Shown in pieces: positions 11,801 to 19,307 of a stretch of 64,000 nucleotides of DNA. The DNA comes from Carpediemonas membranifera (lineage: Eukaryota; Fornicata). The stretch lies in assembly GCA_019828565.1 (NCBI GenBank), contig JAHDYR010000022.1, forward strand, positions 124,001 through 188,000. Reading direction: 5' to 3'. The position numbers were made by a program, and so were the translations under genes. Positions within the stretch are counted from its first letter, which is position 1; each line of letters starts with the position of its first letter. The notes under the pieces were generated by a model. That model saw only the letters and a list, made by a program, of their open reading frames with translations, ran no database searches and was not told where the DNA came from.

Positions 11801-13444
11801 AAGAGTGGATGCCATCTGGTGTGACGGGTTTTCCTCAAGCTGTTCAAGATTAGTGATCTCAACCAGGCCCCGGGAAACGGTTGGCCCCTTATCGTCGCAG
11901 TGCAGGACGAACTTAGTGCCGGCGAAGCACAGTTCGCGGAGAGTCGTGGTGCAGGAGCCAATGAAGTCCGTCTGGCCGTCGTTGTCCTCGTCATTGCACT
12001 CGAATGTGATCGTCGAGTCGTATGAGTCGCACGACTCAAGGGCCAAAATGATTCCTTCAAAAGTAGGGTTGAGATTCTTCTTCTGGACCTCCGTCTTGTA
12101 GATAGGGACGTTCGCATCCGTCACGGGAGGCAGCTTGAGTCTCTGGCGGAGTGCCTTGCATGGATCAGATGGTGTGGCGCTCTTGATGACGAAGAAGGGA
12201 TCTGAGCTCTTCCGACCAATGCCACTATCCATAGCAGCCAGCTTAGTGCAGGCTAGGTTGAAGCGGAGGTAGCGGGTGGACGCTTTGATGGGAGAGCACT
12301 CGGCGATGTCGTCCGTTCCACCGGACCATCGGACGGCGACAATGGGAGTAGATGAGGTGGCGGGGGCGTCCGGCAGGGTGAGGGGCTTGAGGAGGTGCTT
12401 GGTCATGACGATGTCGGACATGACCATGGGACTGCTGCCGATTGGTGTGAGCGTACCATTGGTGGCCTCACAAAACACCTCAAACGTCAGAGTCTCGGCG
12501 GGTGAGATGGCTGTGCGACTTAAGGCGAACTGGTCCCACTTGGCGACGTTTCCAGAGACAGAGGAGGACGGGGCTCGCATCATGAGGATGTTGCCCTTGA
12601 GGACCTTGAGGAGGTACTGCTTCTTGGGGTTGCTCGGCACCTGCAGCTCGACGGAGATCTTATCCCCGACAGGGGCTGGGGAGTCGCCAGCAGGCTTGGT
12701 CCGGACACCAGCGACGACGAGGTCGTACTTTGCCTGGCCGGTCATGGCGATGGTCTTTGCCTGACCAAGGACAATGTCAGAGAACTTCACAGAGCCAGAA
12801 GAGTGCACCTTTTGCTCGCCAGTGGCGAAGTTGTCAATGGAGATGACCTTGAGGACGAGCTCAGTGTCGGGTTTGACCGCTGAGGTGAGGACGGCGGGCG
12901 TCCATGCGACATCCTTCTTGCTGATTTCCCATGCAATCTCGGTGGCAAAGATCAGCTTGTCGCCGTCCTTGAGGTTGATCTGGAGCTGGAAATTCTTACC
13001 TGAGCCGAGCTTACCGAAGAGTTTGCCTGAGGTGATGCTGAGAGCGTGGAAGAGAACCTCGGTGCGGCTCGCGTCCAGAGTCGGCGAGTGGTCCCCAATA
13101 GCGGCGATAAGCCGCTTGGTGGTGGCTTCCCACAGCGCGATGACGTTCTCGTCCTGGTGGAACAAGTATTGCGTCCGGGCGGGCGAGACCAGAGCAAGGC
13201 CGATGAGGGAAGCGTTCTTGGGCACAGGATCAGCAGATGTAGCCCTACGGACCTCAGTGACGTCCTTGAGGGCTAAGAAACCCTTCTGATCGGTCATGGG
13301 CTCGTCAGTCTTGTAGTACGAGAACGACAGGGCAGTAAGCACGTGCGCCCGCTCCTTCCAGGACTTACCACTGCTATCTACCTTCAAGAAAGTGTCGACG
13401 AGCACGGGCTGGAACCCTGAGGGCTCCGGTTCGGGCGTAGACAT
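5891..13444 (-). CDS. Giant PH plus multi-C2 (copine-type) protein, 2517 residues
   Basis: The start is the ATG at 13444 (MSTPEPEPSGFQ). The frame is open to 13579 but that part is AT-rich and low quality. Residues 10-115 form a PH-like domain (VDTFLKVDSSGKSWKERAHVL, then ALWEATTKRL). The rest is a tandem array of units of about 150 residues, each with SDPFLxV, a YRSEVxxxxLNPTF-type strand, a DWDxDGxxDLIG-type acidic loop and a TTLREL-like end. That pattern is the copine C2 domain, with Ca2+-binding aspartates retained in many units. At least 13 units are clear, and two weaker ones follow the PH domain. No copine VWA domain is present. A large Ca2+-responsive membrane scaffold is inferred. 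There are no introns or breaks. Confidence 0.85.
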   Translation of the reverse strand: MSTPEPEPSGFQPVLVDTFLKVDSSGKSWKERAHVLTALSFSYYKTDEPMTDQKGFLALKDVTEVRRATSADPVPKNASLIGLALVSPARTQYLFHQDENVIALWEATTKRLIAAIGDHSPTLDASRTEVLFHALSITSGKLFGKLGSGKNFQLQINLKDGDKLIFATEIAWEISKKDVAWTPAVLTSAVKPDTELVLKVISIDNFATGEQKVHSSGSVKFSDIVLGQAKTIAMTGQAKYDLVVAGVRTKPAGDSPAPVGDKISVELQVPSNPKKQYLLKVLKGNILMMRAPSSSVSGNVAKWDQFALSRTAISPAETLTFEVFCEATNGTLTPIGSSPMVMSDIVMTKHLLKPLTLPDAPATSSTPIVAVRWSGGTDDIAECSPIKASTRYLRFNLACTKLAAMDSGIGRKSSDPFFVIKSATPSDPCKALRQRLKLPPVTDANVPIYKTEVQKKNLNPTFEGIILALESCDSYDSTITFECNDEDNDGQTDFIGSCTTTLRELCFAGTKFVLHCDDKGPTVSRGLVEITNLEQLEENPSHQMASTLDFRFEKLASSITDKTDPYLEIIARPILPPSHTVTLPMDQQGIVEPPCPMPLVPPAPWGPFERHAEEVTIYRSAVQMNNRDPKYESIRLDAVACGGPDALIKVQIMDWDKYGDNDLVAETVTTYRVLTQCCVDDVQRTFLYRLDKSQKHRGRMYIGNVRPDVEAEPIIDTPLSATLKIEGLKLQNMDKNILKKSSKSDPYFTLARKIEPDIEIYRSEVKMDDLNPEWDQFSIPLHRVNFCSDYKAAMKARKAKTAEIGGRTDANALTWLRQNMPRLPDLCSTGLDDLLVITVNDYEIGGVPELIGSAEITLRQMMSPDAPHEAALHREGKLKSSGTVVVSSVLTSVEPLLDPLVLEFDAAAAKLKSERLDIADPFLEVRNSAGQLVYRSNVVMNSTAPQFDRSSISLAPQGIVYARATFSEQLTWRVRDYEKNGDHDDIGMFTASLRNICSGYKAYPLLEPSGEAAHGSGLSVKKLVRRNNGVVTFSNVTHEPASISAFVKSLGKGKDVSTAVVTLSAKNLLKMNGIGPAATSSNPFFIVYAEPSLPALHKGAKKDKSPLYVPIYQSEILEDTFNPEWKPFSLTPTMCGSIDNALIIEVFHGTSQAYKPIGGTVTSLYELAVSHARMPLIFKSPDKSERKSIWGAVRKSAFRNAGELFGHVEIGGPFVDHRPPVAPGYALTFSMKDVPRIEATKVDLFIRVSAFAQPSKYEDAAIAQMKARLGKNVMATHYPRRPVCLYTSEVRMNDDNPTFSPATLMTEKCGGADAPLLIEVFDYDADGSHDRLGYASTTLSHLIDDCPRLSLVIVDKKVRKRRATLCLNIDKVDVIEEDPGDAAIEFTLETVKRFKNKDKFSKSDPVLTVMALPSDETPFIDDKKLAAIRESAIDPTSYADFHKRAKAVAENFAVNFGPELIEKCEVPIYRSAVFKNNLSPTFENILLRYTSTGGPDEPIVLVVQDYDKSGVMDLIGMAVVTPRTLLTPGFLIPMVDPNGSNMVRKYNNSGVLKVTTARTIAPADLAPDMPGAQLTLSVAKVPKVEGLSKSDPYLVFKTRPVEIPLELVLNPLPAEEREAVAGIGRTGTECRILETEVHRGKKSCTFDPVTVFSPECGGIDQLIRLELYDFERDGSDTLIGSINTTLRMLITPEFRQAITPAGKSLGPLQALKGSGIVTVDAVAPLNTMPEHIYSPPGAITFTVNAKGLDKKDTVSRSSDPFLDIYCTPYGCKGERRLVYRSEVHNRDLNPTFDDVTLTLRDMGGIYSDLEIEISDSDKDGSSDLIGVCSIPVKVIMNRGKAGYDTVLINDEKKTNPVYHNSGKLNVAVKRMMSIDEAADVEPPLAAMVSFSVTKLTRMDMSTGADPVLQIISEDDEILYQSEVHRRTLNADFTPIYLDVARCGGMYAPLTVRISDWEKSGALSKISEITAFSFRLMNLRTMVRFPWAMPLEKGRVGRNAGTLTMTSCDRADPRTLPVAYKLQLEGKNIPRMDGALRKSDPYLVVKGRMYKNAPEHIIYRTETIKQSLTPVFAPFQIDSASVGSLTSTFTIELWDYDSISADSLIGKAHVTLQQLTVPEAMVVLQNDGGAGLLRKNRGILSVISATEVLPEYADMTAGEVVVGSALTHPTTVKVTLEFGKMDRKDALSKNDPFLTVTGPLLSNPVTFSQKGETRSHAALLPMGTAKAFKQRSVYGPYTSEVSATHAMLPTGVHAAEPSPAMAVALANAGVVLRTEVKMNQSTPTFEVTLIPELVGGIDSLLTLELWDWDSDADHSLVGKTEVSIRELLCPNVPRLRFARVSKGLHVRSYAAEAKVVGRAESRGKVDNLFNNAGVEPVKMLVPKEAPAAPKHLTLTLAAVDLLSGDAMSAADALVKITRTSDGSEVFSTESIKDNSAPVWAPFTLDLTKLAGWHECLDFNVMDSDRVSSNDAIGFVSGITLAEIAWGCKHQFVIKKAGFHATLRRNAGKLIFKDAQLLG

Positions 13445-13730
13445 TTTGGGGTGAATTCGGGTGCAGTTTTGGAATGATCTCGCGATCTGGAGCTGTAAGG
13501 TAATGATCAGGGGGGAGTTTTCCCTAAATGCTGCCAAGATTAGCGTCAGTGCATTCATATACCGGCATGACTGATGCACTCACCTCCGAACTGTCTTCGT
13601 CGGCAGAGATACTCTGGTTTCAGTTGTACATATTACATAATATCATCAGCAAAATATTATCTGCCGTAACCACCGTCGCAGCCCTCTATCCACTGATTTA
13701 CATCTATTCTAGTATATACATAATTGCCCC

Positions 13731-14924
13731 TCAGTCAACAAAGTCATATGCCATCTGATCATCGTCCATGTAGCTATCACTGGCACTCAGAGGCTCACCC
13801 GTATCCCGGGCTGGCGATGCCAGCAGCAGCGTCTGCTCGGCTCCCGGTGTGAACCTTGCTCTGTCGGCCATGGTGAAGGCGGCCTCATCCCGGTAGAGCC
13901 CGATGGCGATGGCGAGCAGGACCACAGGGATGATCTCGGCGGACATGAGATAGAACACCATGCTCATGTTGCACCCAATTGTGGAGTACAGCACGCTCAG
14001 CACCCATAGCTCAGCACTAGTTGACCCCACGGCCCTGATGAGGACAGCAGCACCACTGACGGCCGTCATAAACTGTAGGATCACGATACGGTAGACTGTG
14101 CGGGTGTATTGGGTGGGGGTGTCAGGATTTGATTGACTCTGTATCGTATGGGCACGGATAACTGAGGCCAGGACAATCCAGAGATATGAAAATGACACCA
14201 TCAAGAATACGAACACGAGACCGTGACTGAGGGCCTCAAGGACGTTGCTATAGGACAGCATCGCCCCAACGCCCAGAACGAGGCCGACAAGGAGACCACC
14301 GAGACAAATGACAGCGCTCAGTACCGCGATGGCGCTGACAGTAGAGAGGGCGATGACTCTCGCCCAGACCTCAGCGTTGCCCCTGCCCTGCTGGATGGAT
14401 GGCGTGATGACTGACTGAGCCCTTGGCATGCCGCGGAGGGGTGGGCCAGCAGCGAGGAGGGCCCACGCGCCGACGGAGATGAAGAGGAGCATCGTGACCC
14501 ACGGAGGGATGCTATTGAACAGCTGGGCAATGAGTTCTGCGGACTGTTTGCTGCTGGTTGCCCTGTACTGGAGCTGGATGGTGACTATGAGTCCAGCTAC
14601 TCGGGGAAGGGAGGCGAGCATTGCAAAGATGGCAAGGATCAGGCGGAAGTCATCGCGCTTGATCAGTTTGGACATCCAGGAAGTGGCGCGGAGAGTTCTC
14701 AAGTGCTGAACGCGCGTGGTGAGATCAACGACCACGAAAACAGAGGCTACGAGCGCAACAAGACCGGAGATGAACAGCAATGCGATAAGCAATAGAGAAG
14801 TGAATGAATTTGCGGTGTCATCAACGCATAGATACGCGTTGCGTTCAATCATCTCGAATGGGAAGGGCAGGATAGCCGAGGCAGGAGGTGGCAGGGGAGA
14901 CGGGAGAGCATAGTAGTGCGTCAT
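13731..14924 (-). CDS. Multi-pass (about seven-TM) membrane protein
   Basis: The 397-residue protein starts at an ATG at 14924. Hydrophobic segments are visible near residues 43-68, 93-117, 140-160, 190-225, 230-255, 280-300 and 315-345, with loops such as TTRVQHLRTLRATSWMSK. The first 35 residues are Pro-rich and probably extracellular. The tail is acidic (SDSYMDDDQMAYDFVD) and probably cytosolic. The count and tail suggest a seven-helix receptor-like or TOM1/THH1-like topology, but no diagnostic motif such as DRY or NPxxY was seen, so the family is not assigned. It lies about 290 bp from the C2-repeat gene on the same strand. Confidence 0.75.
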   Translation of the reverse strand: MTHYYALPSPLPPPASAILPFPFEMIERNAYLCVDDTANSFTSLLLIALLFISGLVALVASVFVVVDLTTRVQHLRTLRATSWMSKLIKRDDFRLILAIFAMLASLPRVAGLIVTIQLQYRATSSKQSAELIAQLFNSIPPWVTMLLFISVGAWALLAAGPPLRGMPRAQSVITPSIQQGRGNAEVWARVIALSTVSAIAVLSAVICLGGLLVGLVLGVGAMLSYSNVLEALSHGLVFVFLMVSFSYLWIVLASVIRAHTIQSQSNPDTPTQYTRTVYRIVILQFMTAVSGAAVLIRAVGSTSAELWVLSVLYSTIGCNMSMVFYLMSAEIIPVVLLAIAIGLYRDEAAFTMADRARFTPGAEQTLLLASPARDTGEPLSASDSYMDDDQMAYDFVD

Positions 14925-15063
14925 ATCGTGTAGTAGACAGGGAGATGGGTGGCGTGGTTGTCTGGCGGTGTTGACGTGAGTGCTCAGTCCCGGTCTTCAA
15001 TCATCCGAGCTCAACAGGTCTATTTACCATCTAATACATACGGTGCATGTACATGAACTACAG

Positions 15064-15606
15064 CTACAGGCTCGGTCTGGCCCTCCCAGGACCCCGAAGC
15101 ATCACATCAAGCGCACCAGTCAAAAACAGATCAATCACTGTCTGCGGCAACACGCTACACTGCACCGACCTGCTCTCGAGCGTCTTGCCCGACTCCTCAT
15201 GAGTCTGTGCGAGTCTAACGGTCCCATCGAGGACGTCTTTGGGGTCAAAATTGACTACCACGGTCGGGTCGGTTTCCTTGGCGCCCCTGGTGCGGGTGTT
15301 CTGGTACCAGGAGCGGACGTTGGCTGGCGTGAGGTCGAGGAATGCAGCGATGTTCATATACTGTGTGCTTGAGGGATACGCCTGATACTTGAAGCACTCG
15401 GTGAGGACTTTGTACTGGAGCGGCGTAAAAACCCTATTGCTACGCGGAGATACCGATCCAGAGGACTTCTTCGAACTTCTCGCATGCTTCTTGGTCGTCA
15501 ATCGCTTCGGTGACGTCGTTGAACGAGGAATGCGGTCCGCATGATCTATCATGCTTGATGCGAACGCTTCAAGCAGCTCCGAATGCCCGCTCTCGTGAAT
15601 GAACAT
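15064..15606 (-). CDS. Homeodomain protein
   Basis: The protein has 180 residues from the ATG at 15606. After a basic Ser/Lys-rich stretch, residues of about 55-115 form a homeodomain. Helix 1 is around FTPLQYKVLTECFKY and helix 2 around YMNIAAFLDLT. The recognition helix is ANVRSWYQNTRTRGAK, which keeps the W, the Q-N pair and the R of WFxNxR. It contains QNTR instead of QNRR. Homeodomains bind DNA as transcription regulators. The C-terminal 65 residues match nothing known to me. The closest in type could be TALE or atypical homeodomains; the spacing looks like a 60-residue typical class. The next gene on this strand starts upstream at 16761. Confidence 0.8.
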   Translation of the reverse strand: MFIHESGHSELLEAFASSMIDHADRIPRSTTSPKRLTTKKHARSSKKSSGSVSPRSNRVFTPLQYKVLTECFKYQAYPSSTQYMNIAAFLDLTPANVRSWYQNTRTRGAKETDPTVVVNFDPKDVLDGTVRLAQTHEESGKTLESRSVQCSVLPQTVIDLFLTGALDVMLRGPGRARPSL

Positions 15607-15609
15607 CAC

Positions 15610-15906
15610 GTCTGTAAAGATCCATTGAGGAGGATCGTATCTATGTCCTGATTCGCCGGAATCGTTGACGAAATTTAAGCCCGTATCAGCTCTAAAATTC
15701 TGGATATGGGTTGAAAGGCGTCTATATTATTAGAAGAGTCTGTCTGCCAGGTTTCTTCAATTTGAGGTCGGATTCGCCTAAAAACAATCTTTGACCACCG
15801 ATTAGATATGAAACGCTCAAAAATCGAAAATCGAAGTGAGTTCAGAATGACTCTAGAACCACTTCAGTAGCCTCTCGACACCCATTTACTTTTACGTAAA
15901 TGATCA
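15610..15906. other. AT-rich intergenic region
   Basis: This is about 300 bp of AT-rich sequence between two minus-strand genes. It serves as the 5' flank of the homeodomain gene and the 3' flank of the EF-hand gene. No ORF or repeat was recognised. Confidence 0.5.
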
Positions 15907-16761
15907 CTACGAAGACATAGTATACACATAACCCCGACCCAAATCCACGAAATTCCGCCGCATCATCTGCCGCCCGCCCTCTCTCGTCGCGTTAATGAGA
16001 CTTGCGGCCTGCTCCTCGGAGAAGCCATTTGACAACAACACTGGAATGATCTTATAATCCGTCACGCCTCGCATGATGTTCTCATAAATCCATTCGAGCC
16101 ACTCATCGGGCACACGGTTGCAGCAGTAGTTATAGAACACAGAAAACGACACCTTGCCGGTGCCCGCTGAATCAAGCGCCATGATCTCCCGGATACGGGA
16201 TGAGATGTCATGGTCGGTCGCCCCTTCCTTCTGCAGGGCACGTTTGATGCCGTCCGCAGTGAGGCTGCCTCTAATTACGATTGACGCATCAAGACGCTTA
16301 AACTCGCTGATGATGTATAAATCGTGCATCGTTCGCTGGCACCGCATCGCTCTAAACTCATCAAAGTCGATGAACCCGTCCTCGTTGGTGTCGACGGCCT
16401 TGATCATCGCCTTGAGCTCGGTCAGTCGAGGAAATAGTCTGAGTCCGTTGACTACGGCCTTCAGCTCTTGCGGGCCGAAGAAGCCCTTGTTGTACACGTC
16501 AAACTTCTCAAACAGCATGTATGAGGCACTCTCACTCTCGATCTTGTGCACAGGGGCCTTCGAAACTTGCGGAGAGTGGGTCGAAGTTGCAATCTGAAGC
16601 TCTTCAACGCGGAGAATGTCGGGGGAAACGAGTTTCTCGGCGTCTGCTATAGGTGTGACTGTCGTATTCTTCACAATTTCCTCAGTTTCTGCTGTTCCAG
16701 CAGCAGAAATATCGGTCTCACCATCAGAATGGTCCCGGCGCTCAGATTCATCGTCGCTCAT
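15907..16761 (-). CDS. EF-hand calcium-binding protein
   Basis: The protein has 284 residues. The first 75 are acidic and disordered (DDESERRDHSDGETD). An EF-hand pair spans about residues 80-145. The first loop (FDVYNKGFFGPQE) is partly degenerate. The second, DTNEDGFIDFDEF, is a canonical 12-residue Ca2+ loop. A second pair near residues 150-215 is divergent; DSAGTGKVSFSVF keeps most of the loop. The C-terminal 70 residues (NRVPDEWLEWIYENIMRG, then GRQMMRRNFVDLG) match nothing I know. The role is inferred as a Ca2+ sensor. The start is the ATG at 16761, five bases from the 110-bp repeat copy. Confidence 0.8.
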   Translation of the reverse strand: MSDDESERRDHSDGETDISAAGTAETEEIVKNTTVTPIADAEKLVSPDILRVEELQIATSTHSPQVSKAPVHKIESESASYMLFEKFDVYNKGFFGPQELKAVVNGLRLFPRLTELKAMIKAVDTNEDGFIDFDEFRAMRCQRTMHDLYIISEFKRLDASIVIRGSLTADGIKRALQKEGATDHDISSRIREIMALDSAGTGKVSFSVFYNYCCNRVPDEWLEWIYENIMRGVTDYKIIPVLLSNGFSEEQAASLINATREGGRQMMRRNFVDLGRGYVYTMSS

Positions 16762-16765
16762 TATT

Positions 16766-16875
16766 TGTGCTGCGCAGGATTAGAATTGTTGAGTCCAAAA
16801 CACACAGTGATCCAAGCAGCATCAGGATCGCAGTGTGGTTCATCATACTCTATCAATCGTGCGCTGCATATCACG
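16766..16875. repeat. 110-bp direct repeat, copy 1
   Basis: It is identical base for base to 18189-18298 in the same orientation. It lies just upstream of the EF-hand gene start and overlaps the stop codon of the next gene (16871-16873). Confidence 0.95.
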
Positions 16876-17821
16876 CGCGCTGCAGCGCGTGTTTGCTCAA
16901 CTTAGCGCCATCAACCTGCTCGTCGGTCAAGTTGCTCTTCGCTGACCAATCCCGATAGACACGGAGGCGCCTCTTCATCGCTGGGGTGAGCGACATATAA
17001 CCGTACTCGATGGTCATGAACCCAGGCTTGACCGGTGCCATCGGCACGAACGGAACGAGCTTCAGCTCTGGCAGGGCCTGACTGAGCTCGAGGTTCACGG
17101 CACGAGTGAGTGTGACCAGCTTGGTCACTGCAGCACTCATGCGCGTGACGCACGACAGCACGCCGACGAGGGCCTCGGCCACGGTACCAGTGCGACCCAC
17201 CCGTTGCCCCTCGGGCAATGCATGTATTTGAGGATGATACCTGCCATGATCGGCGGCTATGGCGGCAACCTCAGTGTCGAGCTCGCCTAGGGTGTCGAGA
17301 AAATCCTGTCGAACACCCGGCTGATCATGGAGGAGCGGGCGCACCCGTTCTATTCCAGCACGAAGACGGGTCAGGTACCCGGGTGACGCGCGCGAGAGCC
17401 AGACCCGGGTGGCTGTGGAGTACTCACCCAACCAGCTCTGAAATGGAAATGCAATTCCAACGTAGGCTTCCCTGAAGTCCCGGACGAGTGGGGTTATGTC
17501 AGGGTCCCTCCACATCGCCAGGTCGCCAATCCACCTGCACCGATCCGCTGCCTTTGCCTTCGACACCTTTTGCTGAGCAATGCTGACGATCTGCTTGAGG
17601 ACCTCCTGGTCGAACAGGTTGACCGTCCTCGGTGGGGTCAACGCGTGCGCAGATGCAGAGACGCACGCAAGCAGGCAAGTGAATGTGTACTTAGCCTGCG
17701 TGAAAGAACGCATGCCCGGTTCAAGATTTCCTCGCCGCGGCGCGTTGTTATCGCCTCCACCGTTAATCTCGCCAATGGCCTTGTTAACGGAAGCCTTCAC
17801 CGTGTATATCTTGGAAGGCAT
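16871..17821 (-). CDS. Probable secreted protein, unknown
   Basis: The frame from the ATG at 17821 gives 316 residues. An internal ATG at 17713 would begin MRSFTQAKYTFTCLLACVSA, which looks like a signal peptide with a likely cleavage after SAHA, so 280 residues may be the real product. The body is helical and Arg/Leu-rich (DFREAYVGIAFPFQSWLGEY; TRLRAGIERVRPLL). No family is recognised. The gene and its flank lie between two identical 110-bp direct repeats, which suggests insertion or duplication of this 1.3-kb block. The last codons fall inside repeat copy 1. Confidence 0.6.
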   Translation of the reverse strand: MPSKIYTVKASVNKAIGEINGGGDNNAPRRGNLEPGMRSFTQAKYTFTCLLACVSASAHALTPPRTVNLFDQEVLKQIVSIAQQKVSKAKAADRCRWIGDLAMWRDPDITPLVRDFREAYVGIAFPFQSWLGEYSTATRVWLSRASPGYLTRLRAGIERVRPLLHDQPGVRQDFLDTLGELDTEVAAIAADHGRYHPQIHALPEGQRVGRTGTVAEALVGVLSCVTRMSAAVTKLVTLTRAVNLELSQALPELKLVPFVPMAPVKPGFMTIEYGYMSLTPAMKRRLRVYRDWSAKSNLTDEQVDGAKLSKHALQRA

Positions 17822-18188
17822 CGGAGTCTATTGAGCTGCCTGCATCGATCATTTCTTTTCAGGGTTCATCAGCTAGCAGCATCCCTCAAAACACAAGAAA
17901 CCAGCATCATACAACACAAAGCGTCTTTACTACCAGCTACAACCGCTTTCCACCACTAGTGTCTCTCACAACAGACGAAGATGACGAAGACGACGACGAC
18001 ATGAGCTTCAGACGCCGGCAATGGCCGACAGATGAGCGCGTAACAGACGAGCACAGACGCGAAAGAAGACAGCAGCGTTCGACACAGACGATGGACGACA
18101 GACGACGCATCTTTTCGTGCAGACCGACGACTGAAAGCACGAAAGCCCGATGGTACAGACGAGGGCTGAAGTGGGTGAGTGGAGGTAG
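17822..18188. other. Intergenic with GACGA-rich tract
   Basis: From about 17970 to 18135 the plus strand is full of irregular CAGACG/GACGA repeats. They give accidental Asp- and Arg-rich frames (DEDDEDDDD). No gene is supported. Confidence 0.5.
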
Positions 18189-18298
18189 TGTGCTGCGCAG
18201 GATTAGAATTGTTGAGTCCAAAACACACAGTGATCCAAGCAGCATCAGGATCGCAGTGTGGTTCATCATACTCTATCAATCGTGCGCTGCATATCACG
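18189..18298. repeat. 110-bp direct repeat, copy 2
   Basis: This is the perfect second copy of 16766-16875. It ends 13 bp before the small ORF at 18311 and about 108 bp before the downstream gene start. Confidence 0.95.
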
Positions 18299-18310
18299 GT
18301 CGGTAACACC

Positions 18311-18409
18311 ATGCCGGTGGACAAGGAAGTCAAGTTCAAGGAGGAACAGTACAAGCACTATCGCGTCAAACCAACTGTGATCAATCCGCGGCCGGTTCGC
18401 TGTCAATGA
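18311..18409 (+). CDS. Short upstream ORF, 32 codons
   Basis: The frame begins MPVDKEVKFKEEQYKH and looks protein-like, but it stops at TGA. The stop overlaps the ATG of the next gene in the form ATGA. It may be a regulatory upstream ORF, or a first exon whose splice cannot be placed: no GTNNGT/ACACAG pair restores the frame. The real status is uncertain. Confidence 0.3.
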   Translation: MPVDKEVKFKEEQYKHYRVKPTVINPRPVRCQ

Positions 18410-19263
18410 AGCTTGCGAGTCACCGCTTGGCCCTGTCAGGCGAGGGTGGTCTGGTCACAATTCTCCGGATTATGGATGTCACCTCCAAGGAGGCCAGGCA
18501 GGCGTTGATGGCTTCATATCGTGATAGAATCGGGATGAATCTTCATCAATCTGACGATCCCGACGCGATACCCATGGATATCAGAAACACGCCACCAGTG
18601 CGAGATCTGGTGCTATCTCCCGACCAGATCCAAATATTGTGTGATTCCCTCCTGGATGCCAGGACCACCCTCCCATGCGCCGCCGCACATCTGATACTAC
18701 AAATATTCATATCTGGTCCAGATTCTGTGGTTGATATGATCTCACCCGAGGCCGCTCTTGACCTGGTTTGGTCTTTGAGGGCTTTCCCCGCGGCCATGGG
18801 CAGGATGCTGGATTTGATTAGCTCGGGCTTGCCAGAAGATGTGCTCAGTGCAGACTCGAGATATGCAGAGAGTCAAAAGTTCTTGGATCAGATCAGAGCG
18901 GTCGATCTTACTGATGGGATACAGCTCCACGATCTTGAATGTATCATTGAATCGAGCGAGATCCTGACCGAATCGCACATGACGCTCAAACAGCTTGGAC
19001 TTGCTTCTGCCGAGGTTGCCATGGCGCTTTCCAAGTCTGGGTTTGCCTCATTCGGCATCCCGGACACAGTCCTGGCCTCTATTGCCGAGAAACCATTCGA
19101 ACAGCGTCTTGAATTCATCAAAAATCAAATGATTACCCTCTCCTCGCATCTCAACGTTGCGTACAAGAGCGCTGTCCGCGCCTGTGGTGTCTTTGACGTC
19201 AGCGGGCTCGACGTACTTGGCCTTCTGGCCCAGGAACGTGTCCTGAAAGACGCGGTCGAGTAA
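18406..19263 (+). CDS. Hypothetical helical protein, 285 residues
   Basis: No domain is recognised. The frame is good throughout and predicted to be mostly helical (VTSKEARQALMASYRDRIG, LSPDQIQILCDSLLDA, AALDLVWSLRAFPAAMGRML). Two regions, residues 60-120 and 160-240, look like armadillo/HEAT-type helices, but no repeat can be proven by eye. The start may be at 18406 or at the internal ATG at 18475 (MDVTSKEARQ). It converges with the cyclase gene, with a 44-bp gap. Confidence 0.65.
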   Translation: MKLASHRLALSGEGGLVTILRIMDVTSKEARQALMASYRDRIGMNLHQSDDPDAIPMDIRNTPPVRDLVLSPDQIQILCDSLLDARTTLPCAAAHLILQIFISGPDSVVDMISPEAALDLVWSLRAFPAAMGRMLDLISSGLPEDVLSADSRYAESQKFLDQIRAVDLTDGIQLHDLECIIESSEILTESHMTLKQLGLASAEVAMALSKSGFASFGIPDTVLASIAEKPFEQRLEFIKNQMITLSSHLNVAYKSAVRACGVFDVSGLDVLGLLAQERVLKDAVE

Positions 19264-19307
19264 TCAATTGATTAGCAAATGTGCATTTATCAAGACCATA
19301 AACATCG

